A DNA stretch of 64,000 bases from Venturia oleaginea (GCA_013176395.1 JABMLP010000009.1:434001-498000); one strand, 5' to 3'; counted from the first letter of the stretch, positions 22,925 to 35,158 are shown. A program made the numbers and translations. Notes: generated by a model not told the origin, from the letters alone.

Positions 22925-23023
22925 TGCATTGAGTCGCTAGAGAAAATCGGCCAGTGACTCAATGCAGAAAGTTTGTTCGGGAAAACCTGAATTCCGGTCG
23001 AAAAGCTGCATTGCGCAATGCAG
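22925..23023. repeat. hairpin and palindrome cluster
   Basis: 22925-22966 forms an 11-bp perfect inverted repeat (tgcattgagtc / gactcaatgca) with a 20-nt loop. 23006-23023 is an 18-bp perfect palindrome (ctgcattgcgcaatgcag). Both share the TGCATTG word. The cluster separates the permease fragment from the next gene and may be the end of a small non-autonomous element. Confidence 0.6.
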
Positions 23024-23132
23024 TTGGTTTCTGTAATAAAAATCACGATCACCCCACTCTCTTCAATGCATTCGACGGCATTCTGGTGTCTATCTTGGAA
23101 CATCCCGGTGTTGCCCACTTTGTAGTGGACAG

Positions 23133-24760
23133 GATTTCTTCACGAAAGCCAAGCGTGTGCCTATACCGCCCACCCCTCCTGCCGTAGATTATCCCCGACG
23201 CAGTCATGATGATCGCCTTAATGCTGAATTTGGACTCGTTCCTGCTCCTTCGACAGCAGGCACAGGAAGATCATCCCGATCAGCATTGTCTACACATTCT
23301 GTCAGCTCCACAGTCTTTGGAGATGAGCCGTCCGATCTCGTCGGAACTTCCTCTGTAAAGTCCACTTCAAGTGAACCGCAACTTCAATTTTCGCCCACGC
23401 CTTCGCTACGGCGACTGCAAAGTATATCCGAGTACAACGAACTTCGTAGCCACCCACCTTTAACTCCTCCCCCAGCCCCGGGATCAGTATCCCCGTCACT
23501 TTCGTCGCCGAGTGAATGGAGAAGTCCTCAAACTTAGGCTCCACCATCTGTTTTGCCGACACCCTTGGACTCAAGCTCGGCAAGTGGTGATAACATTTCC
23601 TCGTTTTCTCGGAGACATCACTTTTGGGTGGACTATTTTCGAGGAGGTAAAAGAAAGAGGCTCGCAAGCCAGAAGTCCGCAATCCTCTGCCGGACTCGCT
23701 GTGGTTCGCCTTTTCAGGTGTAGGAAACAACCTCATACCCTGGCAAAAGAATGGGCAATTCTTTATCCACATCAAAATCGCATCGTGGGAAAGTAAGAGA
23801 GTTATAAATTTGAGGCAGATATTACCGGCGCAAGATGCAGACTGCAGCCTTAACATCAAGTTGATTACTGAAGGAGATGGTTGGATCGCTGCGATGATAC
23901 ATCGCAAACGGGTATGTCAACAAGTTGCGATGGTGTGGCTCTTGACTAACATGGCGTAACAATATCTCTTGTTGATGATCAGTCAATCAGCGACGCAATA
24001 CACTATGGAAATTGGCCGCTCACTTGAGACCTATAACGTTAGCAATATCGCGGGACAATACACTCGTTGCTGTGTGATATGGTCTTGCTGTCAATGTGTT
24101 TCGCTTTTAGGGCAATTCACAATCTTGGAAATCCACACTTAAGATAGATGGTTTCAATACTCCCAACGAGGTCAAGCATCAAGTCACCAGCTTCTCGAAC
24201 AATAGCAAATACATCACCGTGTCATGCCAGCGATATGATCGGGCTAGAGGCAGGTACGACGATGGTCTATATAATCGCGTGTGGCGGCGCAAGGAGAACA
24301 TGGGTGAAGGCTTCCGGCTAGAGCACTGCCGACTGCCCTCTGTACGTTGCCACTCATGATAGTTTTGGCGCCCTCTTACTTACTCTCTTTCCAGGACCAT
24401 ATCGGCATCACCTCCGTCACCTTTAACCCAGAACTGTCCTTAGCAGCCATGACCGCTTTCATCGATTCACCTTACCCCCTTACCCTCGCGCAGCTATCTA
24501 CAAACGCTAAACCCCTAAACCCACCACCCAGCAAACGCGCCCAATCCCACTTCAAAGCCCGCTGTGCCGCTCAAACATCCAATCCTGCCTTTACAAGTTT
24601 CCTCACCGACACGAATAAATTATACCTCGTTAATCTCAAGACGAAAGCAGTAGAGGAATGGGCAAACTTGGGGCAGTTTAGAAGGAGAGGACTGGATCCG
24701 AGAGAGGGGGTGGCGACAATGAGTATGCCTGGTGAAAATACTTGTTATGGCGAGAAATAG
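23133..24760 (+). pseudogene. decayed or mis-spliced propeller-like protein gene
   Basis: A Ser/Pro-rich N-terminal exon (about 23133-23537) ends at an in-frame TAG, after which the same frame continues with sensible sequence to about 23700. Downstream exons read FSGVGNNLIPWQKNGQFF (about 23720), then after a GTATGT intron TMEIGRSLETYNVSNI. They continue with SWKSTLKIDGF..VTSFSNNSKYITVSC and, after a GTACGT..CCAG intron near 24340-24393, a final exon to the stop at 24758-24760. Repeated S-x-N-[GS]-K-x-[IL] strand patterns suggest a beta-propeller-like protein, as is common in fungal proteins of unknown role. No ATG is found upstream, and the TAG cannot be removed by a plausible intron, so I treat it as a pseudogene. 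The last three exons look undamaged. Confidence 0.5.
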
Positions 24761-25539
24761 GGCGGAATGTAAGGATCTGAGGTGGTTAGTTGATGATAAT
24801 GGCTGGGGCGATTGACTGAAGGGGAAGTCGAAATTTTGGGGTTCATTGTCTGCCATTCAACGCAATGTTGTATGATATCGTCGCGGAAAGTGGTCCGGTA
24901 ATGGATGTGCCCAATGTGTGCGTTATTGTCACATGTTGAGAGAAGGGCTCTTCAAGGTCTTAGGCCAGTAATTTTTTATACCAAGTCTTGTGCTTTGCTT
25001 AGACGCCTGATTCTTATTATAACGATGGTAAAGGCTGTGTCAAAATGCTCGAAATGGGCTGACCCGTCTTCTGCACCTCAACCATTTTCGAATTTTCTTT
25101 TGGTAATCAAAAAATATTTGGAATGTATACGATTCGACTATGGTCAGGTTGCTAGAAACAGAAGCAATGATTAACGCAGCGAATTCACGTGACTTGGAGG
25201 TTCGCGTCAAAATATTGATGGATTCCACGCGTCACAATGTTAAGCATCATACATCATCACCTCTATCCCCATTTCATCAGATACTCATCGTTCCATTACT
25301 TGGGACTTGATTTTCCAGCTCCTTATGCCTCATTGGAATCATTTCACTCATCCAGCAAGCGCTATCAGGCGTCGCTGCTTGAAAGTGGGCGATTGAAACG
25401 CGGATTCGATTCTTATATACATTCACACACTCAACACCTACGTTACTAGATTTTCACCGTTTGGTTTCGAAACACTGGACAGCATAGGATAACAGAAAAA
25501 ATTCTTGGGAACTGCTTAGCTTTCTCGCGCCTTCAAAAC
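24761..25539. other. intergenic, promoter side of POL4
   Basis: No gene seen. This 780-bp stretch separates the propeller-like remnant from the polymerase gene and should hold its promoter. No clear TATA box near the ATG. Confidence 0.5.
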
Positions 25540-27735
25540 ATGACATCGAGTCCAGCGCCTTCTTCACCGACACTGAGAGGTAGCTCACCACCAGTCGAGG
25601 AACTTGATTTCAGCTCTCTCCCCCCAATATTTGTGCTACCTGCACATCTCTCTACAGACGACTTGCACGATACTGAAGACCAGCTTCAAGACCACGGAGC
25701 CGTTCTTACTTACGACATCAATGAATCAAAATTGGTGGTTGGAAAGGTTGGAACGAAGAAACGAGCCCAGTTTGAATTGCGATCTCGTGGATTATGGACT
25801 GAGGAGGTTGAGAGTGTAGCTGTGAGGGCTTCAGAGTCCGAGGGAGGAGAGCCACGGAAGAAGAAGGCTCGACCGGACACGCCTGAAAAGAGATCACAAT
25901 CTATTCATGGGCCTACGTGTGATTCTTCGACAGAATCAGAGACCGAGTGTCAGGAATCAGGAACCAGCGAAGTAATTCCTGGCGTGACGCTGACAAGCTC
26001 CATCAGTAAGGGCCCTGGTAAAACGTCACCAAACTCGGACAGATTGAACGCAGAACTTGGTGGCAGTCAAGCTATTGGGCTCAGTGGACCTTCAAGTAAG
26101 AGGAGCAGGCCTTCCACGCTACCAAGACAGGTCGATCTAATGGACCATGTCAGGGTCCTCAAGCTACAATGGTTGGAAGATTCGTTTGCTCAGAGAAAGG
26201 TCCTCGACATTCATCACTACTTGATTTACGAGGGTGTCGCTGTGAATAGCCCTCCTGGATCGGGTGGGTCTACCCGCAAACAACAAACATTTCCTTTGGC
26301 TCCCACGAAACTGTCTCCCAAGTCCCAACTCCATCTGGCCGAAAAGCCTCAAATTCCAACTATTCTTGCAAGAGCTCGAGAAGACACGGCCAGAGACTCC
26401 CAGGTCGCACACTACAGCTCAGTTGCCCACGGCGCTCGTCGTTTCGGTACCCGTGGGGCGTCATTGCAATCTACACAGAAAGATGCCCATCAGCACCCCG
26501 CCAAACTGTCGGAAATGACAACATCAGAGTACGATGAGAGCGACTCAGACATGCCAAAAGCACCAGAGTGGGTTCAAAAGAATCTCAGATATTCTTGCCA
26601 ACGAAGTACACCTGCTAATCCGCCAAACAAATCATTCATTGAAGCACTCGAAAAGATGAAGCTTGCAAGGCTTCTGATCGGCGATGAGATTGGTGTGCGC
26701 GCGTACAGCACGTTCATTGCTGCCGTAGCAGCCTATCCTTACGCCATCAACAATCCCAGGGAGATACTACGGCTTCCTGGATGCGATGTAAAGCTTGCCA
26801 ATCTTTGGATAGAATGGAAGAACTTTGGTCATGTGAAGGAAGCCGAGGACAGTGAGAATGATGAGGTACTGAAAGGCCTGAAGTTGTTTTATGACATCTG
26901 GGGGGTCGGCGCAACGACTGCAAGAGTTTTCTACAAGGACAAAGGATGGCGAGATACCGACGATATCATTGGGTTTGGCTGGAGCAATCTCAACAGAGTG
27001 CAGCAGATTGGCCTAAAGTACTACGATGAATTTAAATTGGGAATACCGCGGGCGGAAGTGGAGTCAATTGCGGCAAAAGTTCGTGAGCATGCGGTCAAAG
27101 TCCGCGATGACGGCATCGAGCTGATGGTCGTTGGAGGATATCGTAGAGGCAAGGCCGAGAGTGGTGATGTCGATATGATAGTCTCCCATCGGGATCTCGA
27201 GAAGACAGCCGGCCTCGTCAGCGATATTGTGGCGTCCCTTGAGACGGAAGGGTGGATAACACACACCCTGACCCTTTCACTCACCTCTACCGAACGAGGC
27301 CAGTCGACCTTGCCGTTCAAAAGCGTCGGCGTTGCAAGTCGTGGCGTCGGTTTCGACACTTTGGACAAAGCATTGGTGGTATGGCAGGATCCGGTGTGGC
27401 CCAATATGGAACTTCACCTTGCGGAGGACCTCCAAGCGAAGAACCCAAACGTACATAGACGTGTGGATATCATCATCAGTCCATGGCGTACGGTTGGCTG
27501 CGCAATCACTGGCTGGAGTGGAGGTACTACTTTTGAGCGAGATTTGAGGAGATTTGCTCGGGCGACGAAAGGTTGGAAATTTGACAGTTCGGGCGTGAGG
27601 GATAGAAGGACCGGCGAGGTGGTCGATTTGGAAGGTCCTGAAGGTGTATCGGGAGACATGATAGCAGCTGAGAAAGCTGTTTTTGAAGGGATGGGTCTCG
27701 TCTACCGGCCGCCTACTGAACGATGTACTGGATGA
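25540..27735 (+). CDS. POL4: DNA polymerase IV/lambda (family X)
   Basis: Single-exon gene of 731 residues, starting at the first ATG of the frame. It has an N-terminal BRCT region (about residues 28-80 and the VLKLQWLEDSF segment near 210), a long Ser/Pro-rich linker, and the polymerase-lambda 8-kDa/fingers domain (about 365-530, with helix-hairpin-helix sequence GVGATTARVFY). The nucleotidyltransferase palm contains GGYRRGKAESGDVDMIV: Asp543 and Asp545 are two metal ligands and Asp643 in RRVDIII is the third. The C-terminus retains the thumb motif (WSGGTTFERDLRRFA). Family X enzymes fill short gaps in non-homologous end joining and base-excision repair in the nucleus. All catalytic residues are present, so it should be active. 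Confidence 0.95.
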   Translation: MTSSPAPSSPTLRGSSPPVEELDFSSLPPIFVLPAHLSTDDLHDTEDQLQDHGAVLTYDINESKLVVGKVGTKKRAQFELRSRGLWTEEVESVAVRASESEGGEPRKKKARPDTPEKRSQSIHGPTCDSSTESETECQESGTSEVIPGVTLTSSISKGPGKTSPNSDRLNAELGGSQAIGLSGPSSKRSRPSTLPRQVDLMDHVRVLKLQWLEDSFAQRKVLDIHHYLIYEGVAVNSPPGSGGSTRKQQTFPLAPTKLSPKSQLHLAEKPQIPTILARAREDTARDSQVAHYSSVAHGARRFGTRGASLQSTQKDAHQHPAKLSEMTTSEYDESDSDMPKAPEWVQKNLRYSCQRSTPANPPNKSFIEALEKMKLARLLIGDEIGVRAYSTFIAAVAAYPYAINNPREILRLPGCDVKLANLWIEWKNFGHVKEAEDSENDEVLKGLKLFYDIWGVGATTARVFYKDKGWRDTDDIIGFGWSNLNRVQQIGLKYYDEFKLGIPRAEVESIAAKVREHAVKVRDDGIELMVVGGYRRGKAESGDVDMIVSHRDLEKTAGLVSDIVASLETEGWITHTLTLSLTSTERGQSTLPFKSVGVASRGVGFDTLDKALVVWQDPVWPNMELHLAEDLQAKNPNVHRRVDIIISPWRTVGCAITGWSGGTTFERDLRRFARATKGWKFDSSGVRDRRTGEVVDLEGPEGVSGDMIAAEKAVFEGMGLVYRPPTERCTG

Positions 27736-29713
27736 GCCGATCTTTGGTATTCTGCAATCGCGTTACTGCCATGACCTTGATTCCGATGTTATCAACAGGC
27801 ACACAATTTCACAAGGAGGAGAGAGACTTGAGTCTTGACCACTTCTCCTGAAATGGTTCGTTCTGCAAGGTTCTCAATTTCCGAACGACCGAATTTTGTT
27901 CAACGTTTCCAAATAGTAATAAATGTGATTTTCCGGTCCATGTGGCCAAAACAATTACACACATCAAACTGCCACCAGACAGTATGCACGGAACGAGATG
28001 ATGGCGGAAATGATCATCAAAGCGACCGTGAGGAAGATCTCATTGTTGGATACGAAAGCTTTCTTTACGAGGACTAGAGCTCAGTAGATCAAGAGGGAGA
28101 TGAGTTTCATGAAAATCATGCGCTCAGATAGTAAACGGGATAGCAAAGATTACAGAGTAGAAGTCATCATCTCCTCCCAATGCTACGAATTGGCACATTG
28201 ATACACAGCCTTGCCTTGACCTACACGCGCGTGTCCACTCCAATGATCTTATCGCCTGTAATCCGAGATTGATATCGATACATTCCCGGCACTTCCGATT
28301 TAACGAGAACTACTAGAAGTTTATTAATCTCGATCCTAAATCAGACGGAGCGTGCCATTCCAAGCGCGGTGGTAGATAGTTGGAAGGTGAAGTTGATATG
28401 GACTGACGATACGGTCGTGGATCGGAAGACGTGCTGTTTCCCAGTTGCGAGAATAGATTGTAGTGGAAGATTGGTGGAAGAAGGAATACATGTTGTGGAA
28501 ATCACTACATGTCTTTGAATAACGCTAGACCGTCACATCCACCCCAACACCTGACTGACCATCATACTTGATAATAATCGCACAACTTCCAAAATAACTC
28601 CGGGTCAGAGTATCGACAAACAGTAATCGTCTCAGTCTCAGTCTCGCTCTCAGTCTCAAGACTAGAACTCGACAATGGAAATAAAGGACTCTCCGGGCTT
28701 CGGGGTAGTAGGAAATAAGCGAGTACGAATCTGCTTTTCACCGGCCCTAGAACCTAAGTTTGATAAACACGAAGAATGGTAAGAAATATCAACATCTCTT
28801 ATTAGACAAATATAAGTCGTTGTACCATACAAACGCTATCAAGTTCCAAACAAAAGCAATTAAAAGACTACACTTTTAATCCATGTAACTCATATCAAGG
28901 GTACTGTACTGCAAGAAACACGGCACAGTGGATGAAATCGGACGCATATGAATAATTCACTCCTCTTTCTCTCTCTCAAGTCAAACTACTGAGAATAGCT
29001 ACTCCACTACGAACAAAACCAAAAAGTAGACATAAATAAAATATCTACTTCAGCATCAATCAATCGACATCATGAACGTGTCCGCATTGCAGCATAAGAA
29101 TCAGAACATCCGAAAGTCGTAAACGAGTAGGCTCGTAGAATCAACCACATGAATGCCATCAAAATCCGTTATCGTCCCATAACATCTCATCGTTTTCGAG
29201 AGAGTTCGATCAACACATTTACCACTTCCATTTCCCATGACATATGAAACGAACCCACAAACATTGGTGCAAGACCAGCAAACCAAACATGCCATTGGCA
29301 TCAAGCAAAAAGAGGGAAAGGGATTTTTCGAGAAAAGCGTGGTTGGGTATCCCGCGGGAGTACAAGAAGCGTCGCCAAAAATGTAAGTCTCAATCTAAGT
29401 GTGGTATAGAAGACCGCCGCAAAGATCAGATGAGAAAAAGAGGAAGAATAAATCCATTGCCGGCTCATTAATTCGAAGGGTTAAAACGAGGTGATCGGAA
29501 GACTGTTGAGTGAGCCGGCCGGTGTGGTGGAACCCGAATGTGCTGTAGTCTCTCAAAGCAAATCGTTAGAGCGCCGGCCGTCGAGGGGGACATGGTTGCT
29601 CGTAATCGGGTCGTGGGTCTCGTTATGAATGCAGGTTTGACAAATGAAATAATCCAGTTACACTTCGGGTGATGAAGAGCAAGTGGAACACAGGTCGACG
29701 AAGTGTGAGAATC
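27736..29713. other. intergenic between POL4 and the Zn2Cys6 gene
   Basis: About 2 kb without a supported gene. A (AGTCTC)n-like run lies at about 28632-28661. On the minus strand a short ATG frame (28283-28221) is followed by a possible donor, and a hydrophobic frame lies at 28080-27975. Together they could be a tiny membrane-protein gene, but I could not connect the exons. Confidence 0.4.
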
Positions 29714-32183
29714 CTAGTTGGAGCGGATGACGAGTTTGGCAAGGAATTTGTTCGATAACGAATCGAAGTCCTCGCGGTCGAACTTGGCCTCGCCTCGCGT
29801 TCGCAGATAAGACTCTGTGGATTGGTCAGTAATTGGAAGAATAAACGAGGGTTGAGTTAAGCCTACCATGTTTTTCAACATGCGCGCGAACCTCGGTCAT
29901 GGTATCGCAAACAGCCTGGTTGTTGGCGAGAACATGGGAGTGCTTGCGAGTGTCCCACTCAAGGAAGCTTGGCAATTTGGTGGAAATGGCACCGAAAAGG
30001 CCAACAATAACGCCGAGAGGAACACCTTCCATCTCGTTGCAAAACTTGGAAACAGCACCCTTGTCGGGCACGCGGTAGTTCTGGTCGAACTGCATCATCT
30101 CCCAAACGGTGAGAATGAGAGTGGCCAACATGAAGATGGTGGGCCAGTTCTTGAGCTTGTCGCCACTGTAGACAGAGGAGTAAAGGGAGGAGAGCTCCTC
30201 AAGGACGTCCTTCATCAACTCGCGCCACATGTCGGCCATGGCCTTCTTGATCTGGAAGTTGATCATGACAGGTGCGGGGATCTTCCCGTACCATCTGCTG
30301 CCCTCGTCGTCGATGCGTTCTAGCTCGACATCCGCATCACACGCTGGCTCGACCATGGTGATGTGGAGAGTCAGGGCGTACGCAATGACGAGTTTCAGAC
30401 CCTTCTTGACCGCAAGGCTCTCTGTTCGCACGTAGTAGCGGTATACGGTCTTGAGCAAGTCCATCAAGAATGGAGTGCTCTCGAAGTACTCGTCCACAAA
30501 CTTCTCAAAGGTATAAATATGATTCTCAATGTAGTGCGAGATGAGGTGATGCGAGATGCCCTCAAGACCAGCGGAAAGCCTGGCGGTTTGGACCTCGAAT
30601 TCGCGTGGAGAGTCGTGGACAGACTCGACCCAGTCGACACCAAATGGCTTCTCGTCGATGACGAAAACTTCACGGACGGCCACTGGCATGACATAGCCGT
30701 AGCCGTGGGTGATGTACAACTCACGGTTGTAATTTGCGAAGCCTGTTATATTGGTGATGGAGAAAGCACACGTGACGTGACGGTCGTAGTCCGCGTTCCA
30801 ATCCTTGAGGAAGTAGGCAATGTCCTGAATGGCCATTCGAGTGCATGGTACCTGCCAAAGACGAGCGTGCGACGGTTGACATCCACCACAAGGATCACCC
30901 TTATCGCAAACCTTTTTCAAAAATTTACAGCGCAGGCAGGCACGAAGTTTGCGGATCTCATGTGCTTGCTGGCGTTGCTCCGGTCTCAACGGTCCCTTTC
31001 TACGACCGACCTTCTTCTCTGGCTTATCCTTTCCGGTTTTGGTTGCTGCTGCCTTCTTCACGATGACTTTCGTTGTGATACCTGCGGGTGTGATGGGGCT
31101 GTTTCGTCTTTTGGTCTTGGGGGATCCAGCAGTGGACGACACGGGAGACGTGCCTGAGGAGGCGGGACTTGAAAGGACAACTGCTTGTGATGGGATCGCA
31201 ACAGGGCTGACGGCGACGGAGCCTGTATAGTTCAGGAACTCTTCACGAGGCGACGGCAAGGGCAATCCGTGAGGAGAGGAGTGGTGGCTGGTGCAATTCG
31301 AGTGGTCATGGTGCGCTTCGGGCTCTGGTGATATTGGGAACATGCCCCAGCTTTCTTGTGAGTGAGCTGACAATGGTGGTCCATCGGACGAGTCTGTCGA
31401 ATTGGAATCGGTACGGATATGGAGGTTGAGACTTTGCGGGCTGACTGTATTTGAACTATCCGGACACGCACCGAACGAAGTTCTGTTGTTATTGTTGTGG
31501 GGCTGGCCTACAAGAACCCAGCTGTTGTTGCTGTGGTCGCTTCTCTCGGATAGCGATCTTGATAACAGCTCGCTGTATGGCGAATGGGTGGCAACGCTGG
31601 CGGCATTGTATTCGGCAGCAGACATGGGCGGGATCTGGTATGGCATGCTCAACAAATCATTGAAATGGTGGAACTCGAAGTTGGCGTTGTTGTCCATGGC
31701 GGGGAAGTTGGGCATGTACGACGATTCTATGCTGTTGTGCAGAGGCTCTTGGGTAGTGGGCATGATGTCTTCGATGGGAGATTGTTGCAAGGCTATGCCA
31801 TAATTAAACATGGTGTTTATTTGAGTCGCCTCGGGCACATTGTAGGATTGTTGATCGGACATGAGTCCGAGTTGAAGACCGGTCGCAGTCATCATTGACG
31901 GATTGAAGGCCTGACTGTAGGCGTTGAAGCCAGCAGTCTGCAGAGGCGAAATGGCGTTGACAGAGGAAGTTCGGATGCCCAAGTTCATAGTGGAAGTGGC
32001 GGCACGTCTCGAGGCCGAGTCGTCCTTACCGGAAGACACATTGAGGTTGGTATTGCGGGCCATGGTGTTGTAATCCAGCAGCGGCCAGGTCGCGCTCGAG
32101 GGATAGAAGTGGTTTTCGGGATGGTTTGGGTCGTAGGTTGAGCGGTCGTCGACGCCCTGGGCGTTGAAGTGAAGGTGGTTCAT
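29714..32183 (-). CDS. Zn2Cys6 fungal transcription factor
   Basis: Two exons (32183-29867 and 29814-29714) separated by a 52-bp intron (GTAGGC..CACAG) give 805 residues. The ATG at 32183 is the first in frame. The first 330 residues are Asn/Ser/Gln/His-rich, as in activation regions. A basic Lys/Arg/Pro linker precedes the binuclear cluster at about 412-440 (CLRCKFLKKVCDKGDPCGGC, then a late Cys), which binds two zinc ions through six cysteines. The C-terminal half is helical, matching the regulatory region of this class. Without the intron the protein would end early after EKHG. It acts in the nucleus; target genes cannot be inferred. Upstream lies an unusual stack of minisatellites that may affect its promoter. 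Confidence 0.9.
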
Positions 32184-32518
32184 CTTTTCAGGAATGGCGC
32201 TGAGTGAGATCTCGTCAGCTGGTGGGTTGTGCGTAGGGACTTTAGATGGCGCGCAGGCAGCGTATATCACGCACACCGTAAGTCTCTGCGCTGGAGGAAC
32301 AGAGTTTTGAAGCGACTAAGTTTGGCTATGGCATTGGCTTTGGCTATGCATGATCGAGGTTGGAGGTTGAACAAACAGAAGCTGACGGCGGTTGGTGGCC
32401 CAAAAGTCGGTGAAGCAGACTCCACAAGCCAAGCCACCCCCAGCCACCAATCAAGGATAGCGGGGCGCAGAGCAAACCTTTCTCCGCATGCATGGCAGCA
32501 TTTAGCATTGCCAGTAGT

Positions 32519-32594
32519 ATTGTTAGTACTGGGTGTAGCATTGTTAGTACCGGGTGTAGCATTGTTAGTACTGGGTGCAGCAATTGTTAGTACT
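32519..32594. repeat. 21-bp minisatellite
   Basis: About 3.5 copies of attgttagtactgggtgtagc with scattered substitutions, some 340 bp upstream of the Zn2Cys6 start codon. Confidence 0.9.
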
Positions 32595-32677
32595 TGTCCA
32601 GTACTGGTGTATACATCTGCGCGTCGACATGTCTCCATCTGCGCGTCCATGTATACATTTGCGCGTCGAGACATAGA

Positions 32678-32809
32678 CTCTCGTTTGCGTGTCTCTCTCG
32701 TCTGCGTGTCTCTCTCGTTTGCGTGTCTCTCTCGTCTGCGTGTCTCTCTCGTCTGCGTGTCTCTCTCGTCTGCGTGTCTCGCGTCTGCGTGTCTCTCTCT
32801 CGCCTGCGC
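32678..32809. repeat. 17-bp minisatellite
   Basis: About eight copies of ctctcgtctgcgtgtct, with T/C variation in the middle and one shortened copy. The related word TGCGCGTC recurs just before it (32617-32670). Confidence 0.93.
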
Positions 32810-32839
32810 ATCGCCGAGTGTCCGATATTGGTCTCCCGA

Positions 32840-32868
32840 GGTTTGGTTTGGTTTGGTTTGGTTGGTTT
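32840..32868. repeat. (GGTTT)n microsatellite
   Basis: Five GGTTT units, one lacking a T. Directly downstream of the 17-bp array. Confidence 0.9.
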
Positions 32869-32970
32869 ACTCGCCCCTCGCCTACCGGCCGACCGGCCAA
32901 ACCATGGCCGTGCATGCCGCCCTCTCTCAAGCGCCGGATTCTTCCCCTCGTTCAAGGGCCTTGGTGGGGC

Positions 32971-33000
32971 CTCACTGGGTCTCACTGGGCCTCACTGGGG
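32971..33000. repeat. 10-bp tandem repeat, three copies
   Basis: Three head-to-tail copies of ctcactgggN. Confidence 0.9.
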
Positions 33001-33046
33001 CCCTTTAATCTCGAGGATCATGGTTGTTGCTCGCAGTGAGCTTCTC

Positions 33047-33113
33047 AGCCTAGTGATTCATGACCTTATAGCCTAGTGATTCGGGACCTTATAGCCTATT
33101 GATTCATGAACCT
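33047..33113. repeat. 23-bp tandem repeat, three copies
   Basis: Three copies of a unit starting agcctagtgattcatgacc with a few substitutions. The most distal of five tandem arrays upstream of the Zn2Cys6 gene. Confidence 0.9.
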
Positions 33114-35158
33114 CAACCATCCAGACCCTTCAGAACCGCGGGTCTGAAGGAGAGGCCCGTAAAAAACAAGTCGACGCATAGCAAGTACAGCGGGGCCGGT
33201 TGACTGGCTGGAGTGCTATCAGCGCACACATTCCGCCTTCGATCCGTCTGTCCGCGTTGCAGGCGTGAGCGACTTGAAGATGACTGCTCAGTCGTGCCAG
33301 GGACACGAGGTTGAGCATTTTTGATACAGTTCCACGGCAGGCCCGATGATCAAAGCTTTGTATACACGTGTAGGGGCCGGGGCCGGGTGAAATCGTGACT
33401 AGTATGCAGATTACTCTGCAGACTCAGACCTACGCCGCTGTCGCCTGTCTTTCCAACGGCGCCGTCCTCGAGACTTCCACATTCCAGGAATAAATCATCA
33501 ACCCCTTCGCCAACCCTCTCAATTCTGACCACCGTTCTCACCCACGGACAGCCCGAACTTGCTTACACACGTGATTGGGGTAATGCAAACCTTCCACTCA
33601 TCAATAATCATTGCAACTCACCGCTCGTGACAACATCGTAACGAACATTTCGCCCTTGATCCCAGCTCAACATGGCAATGCCATCTGCCTCATCCTCACC
33701 ATCACCCTCGACACGGCGCCGCGGGTGTACCTTTCCTACCCACCATTAGCCGCTGTAACCTTTTGCAAATCGACCATTTTGATCGCCGTCTGGGGACAGG
33801 CAATAGCGAAGATACAACTCCAACCTACATCCCATCCCACCAGTCTAACCATTAGATTGATGCAAAACATCTCAATTTGGTACATTGCATCTGCACCCCA
33901 CCCACAGGACATCTGATCAGCCAATTCGCAATTCGCAAAATCCTTTTCCGAGGCATATATTGCTCGATACAAATCCACCCATGTCGCTATCCGCTGGGCG
34001 CCTCGACACCCGTGACGTCTCGTCAAGGAACCGCCGTGCTCCCCCTTGCCTCAATTCATGTCTATTCCCAGCGACGGCGAGATGTGGAATCCGGAGAAAG
34101 TGGAATTCTGCTCCATCCTTTTTTTCGCCAACAACAAGCGGAAAGACTCGGTCAGGATAGACACTCATCTCAACGTGTCATCCTGGATACACGGCTGGTC
34201 ATCTCGTGTTTTGAACCTTTGTCTGGCAGATGAGTGGCAACCGATGATCGAGTACTTGCCCTCGAAGGATCTGGTACTCATCAAGCGTGTGAGCCTCCTT
34301 GACGAGGGTTTCCTTTGTTCGTGAAGAAGATGGCTGGGAACCGACAGGGCCGATGATGTGCAATCTTTGGAGCCTCCCTTTGTCAGCCCCTACATCGGAA
34401 GCATTTCGTAACGAATTCCTACTGTGGTAAGCAGACTCGACCTGACGTCCCGACATGCTGGAGCTGTTGATACTGAGTACCGCATTAATTGACAGAAGAC
34501 GGTAGCTCAAAACCCAGGCGCTAAGAAAACCACGCTTTCAATCCGATTTCTCTGCTCCCCAGACATTTACGAGAAAAGGGATTCCTCTCTCCTCGAGCTC
34601 TTTATCAATCTAAAGCTCAATTCGAGAGTCCTACGTTGAATTCGGAGTAACGTGACTGATTCTCCAATTTCTACTCCTTTGGGACGTAGCGCCTTGGTTT
34701 TGAGCTACCATCTTTCACCAATTCATACGGTAGGCCTTTAAAAATTCGAGTGGCCCTTACTGCCCTAGCTGCAAACCGAGTTCTTGGGGCTGTGCAATAT
34801 AAACCATAGGAAGAAAGAGTGGTCGCAGTTGGGATATTTTAGCTTACTCAAAATGGCTATGTTGAGTGTGCTCAAATGTCTTAGCTTGTGTGCAATACAC
34901 TGGCAACCCTGATGTGCCCTGCCTAGAATCGTTATCAGATCCAGCGGAGATGCAGCGGAACTAGGACATCCAAGGGCATATCGAGGAGACGGTGGAAGAA
35001 CAAGTCGCAATACATTTTCCCACTTGACCCGAAACCCGACATTCCTGGGAAGGTACGGCTGATCAGTCGCAAACGAACTCGCTGCGACTCTCTGTTTTTT
35101 CCAATCCCTCCCCATGCCTATCGCTTCGAGCCACTGGCGCCACTGCGAGTCTTTTGAG
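33114..35158. other. intergenic, no supported gene
   Basis: Two kilobases with short competing frames only. A plus-strand frame opening at 34061 (MSIPSDGEMWNPEK, ending near 34322) and a 29-codon ATG frame at about 33404-33493 were considered but have no family signature or exon structure. Confidence 0.45.

Noticed and set aside
27975..28283. Possible tiny two-exon membrane-protein gene on the minus strand downstream of POL4
   Set aside because: A 20-codon ATG exon and a hydrophobic exon can be seen but no splice sites connect them in frame.
29826..29866. Natural end of the Zn2Cys6 protein at 29826
   Set aside because: These codons lie in a good 52-bp intron; splicing gives a longer, sensible C-terminus ending at 29714.
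32229..33076. Overlapping plus and minus ORFs with Arg/Glu/Thr or Ser/Leu/Val repeats
   Set aside because: They are translations of the 17-bp and 21-bp tandem arrays, not genes.
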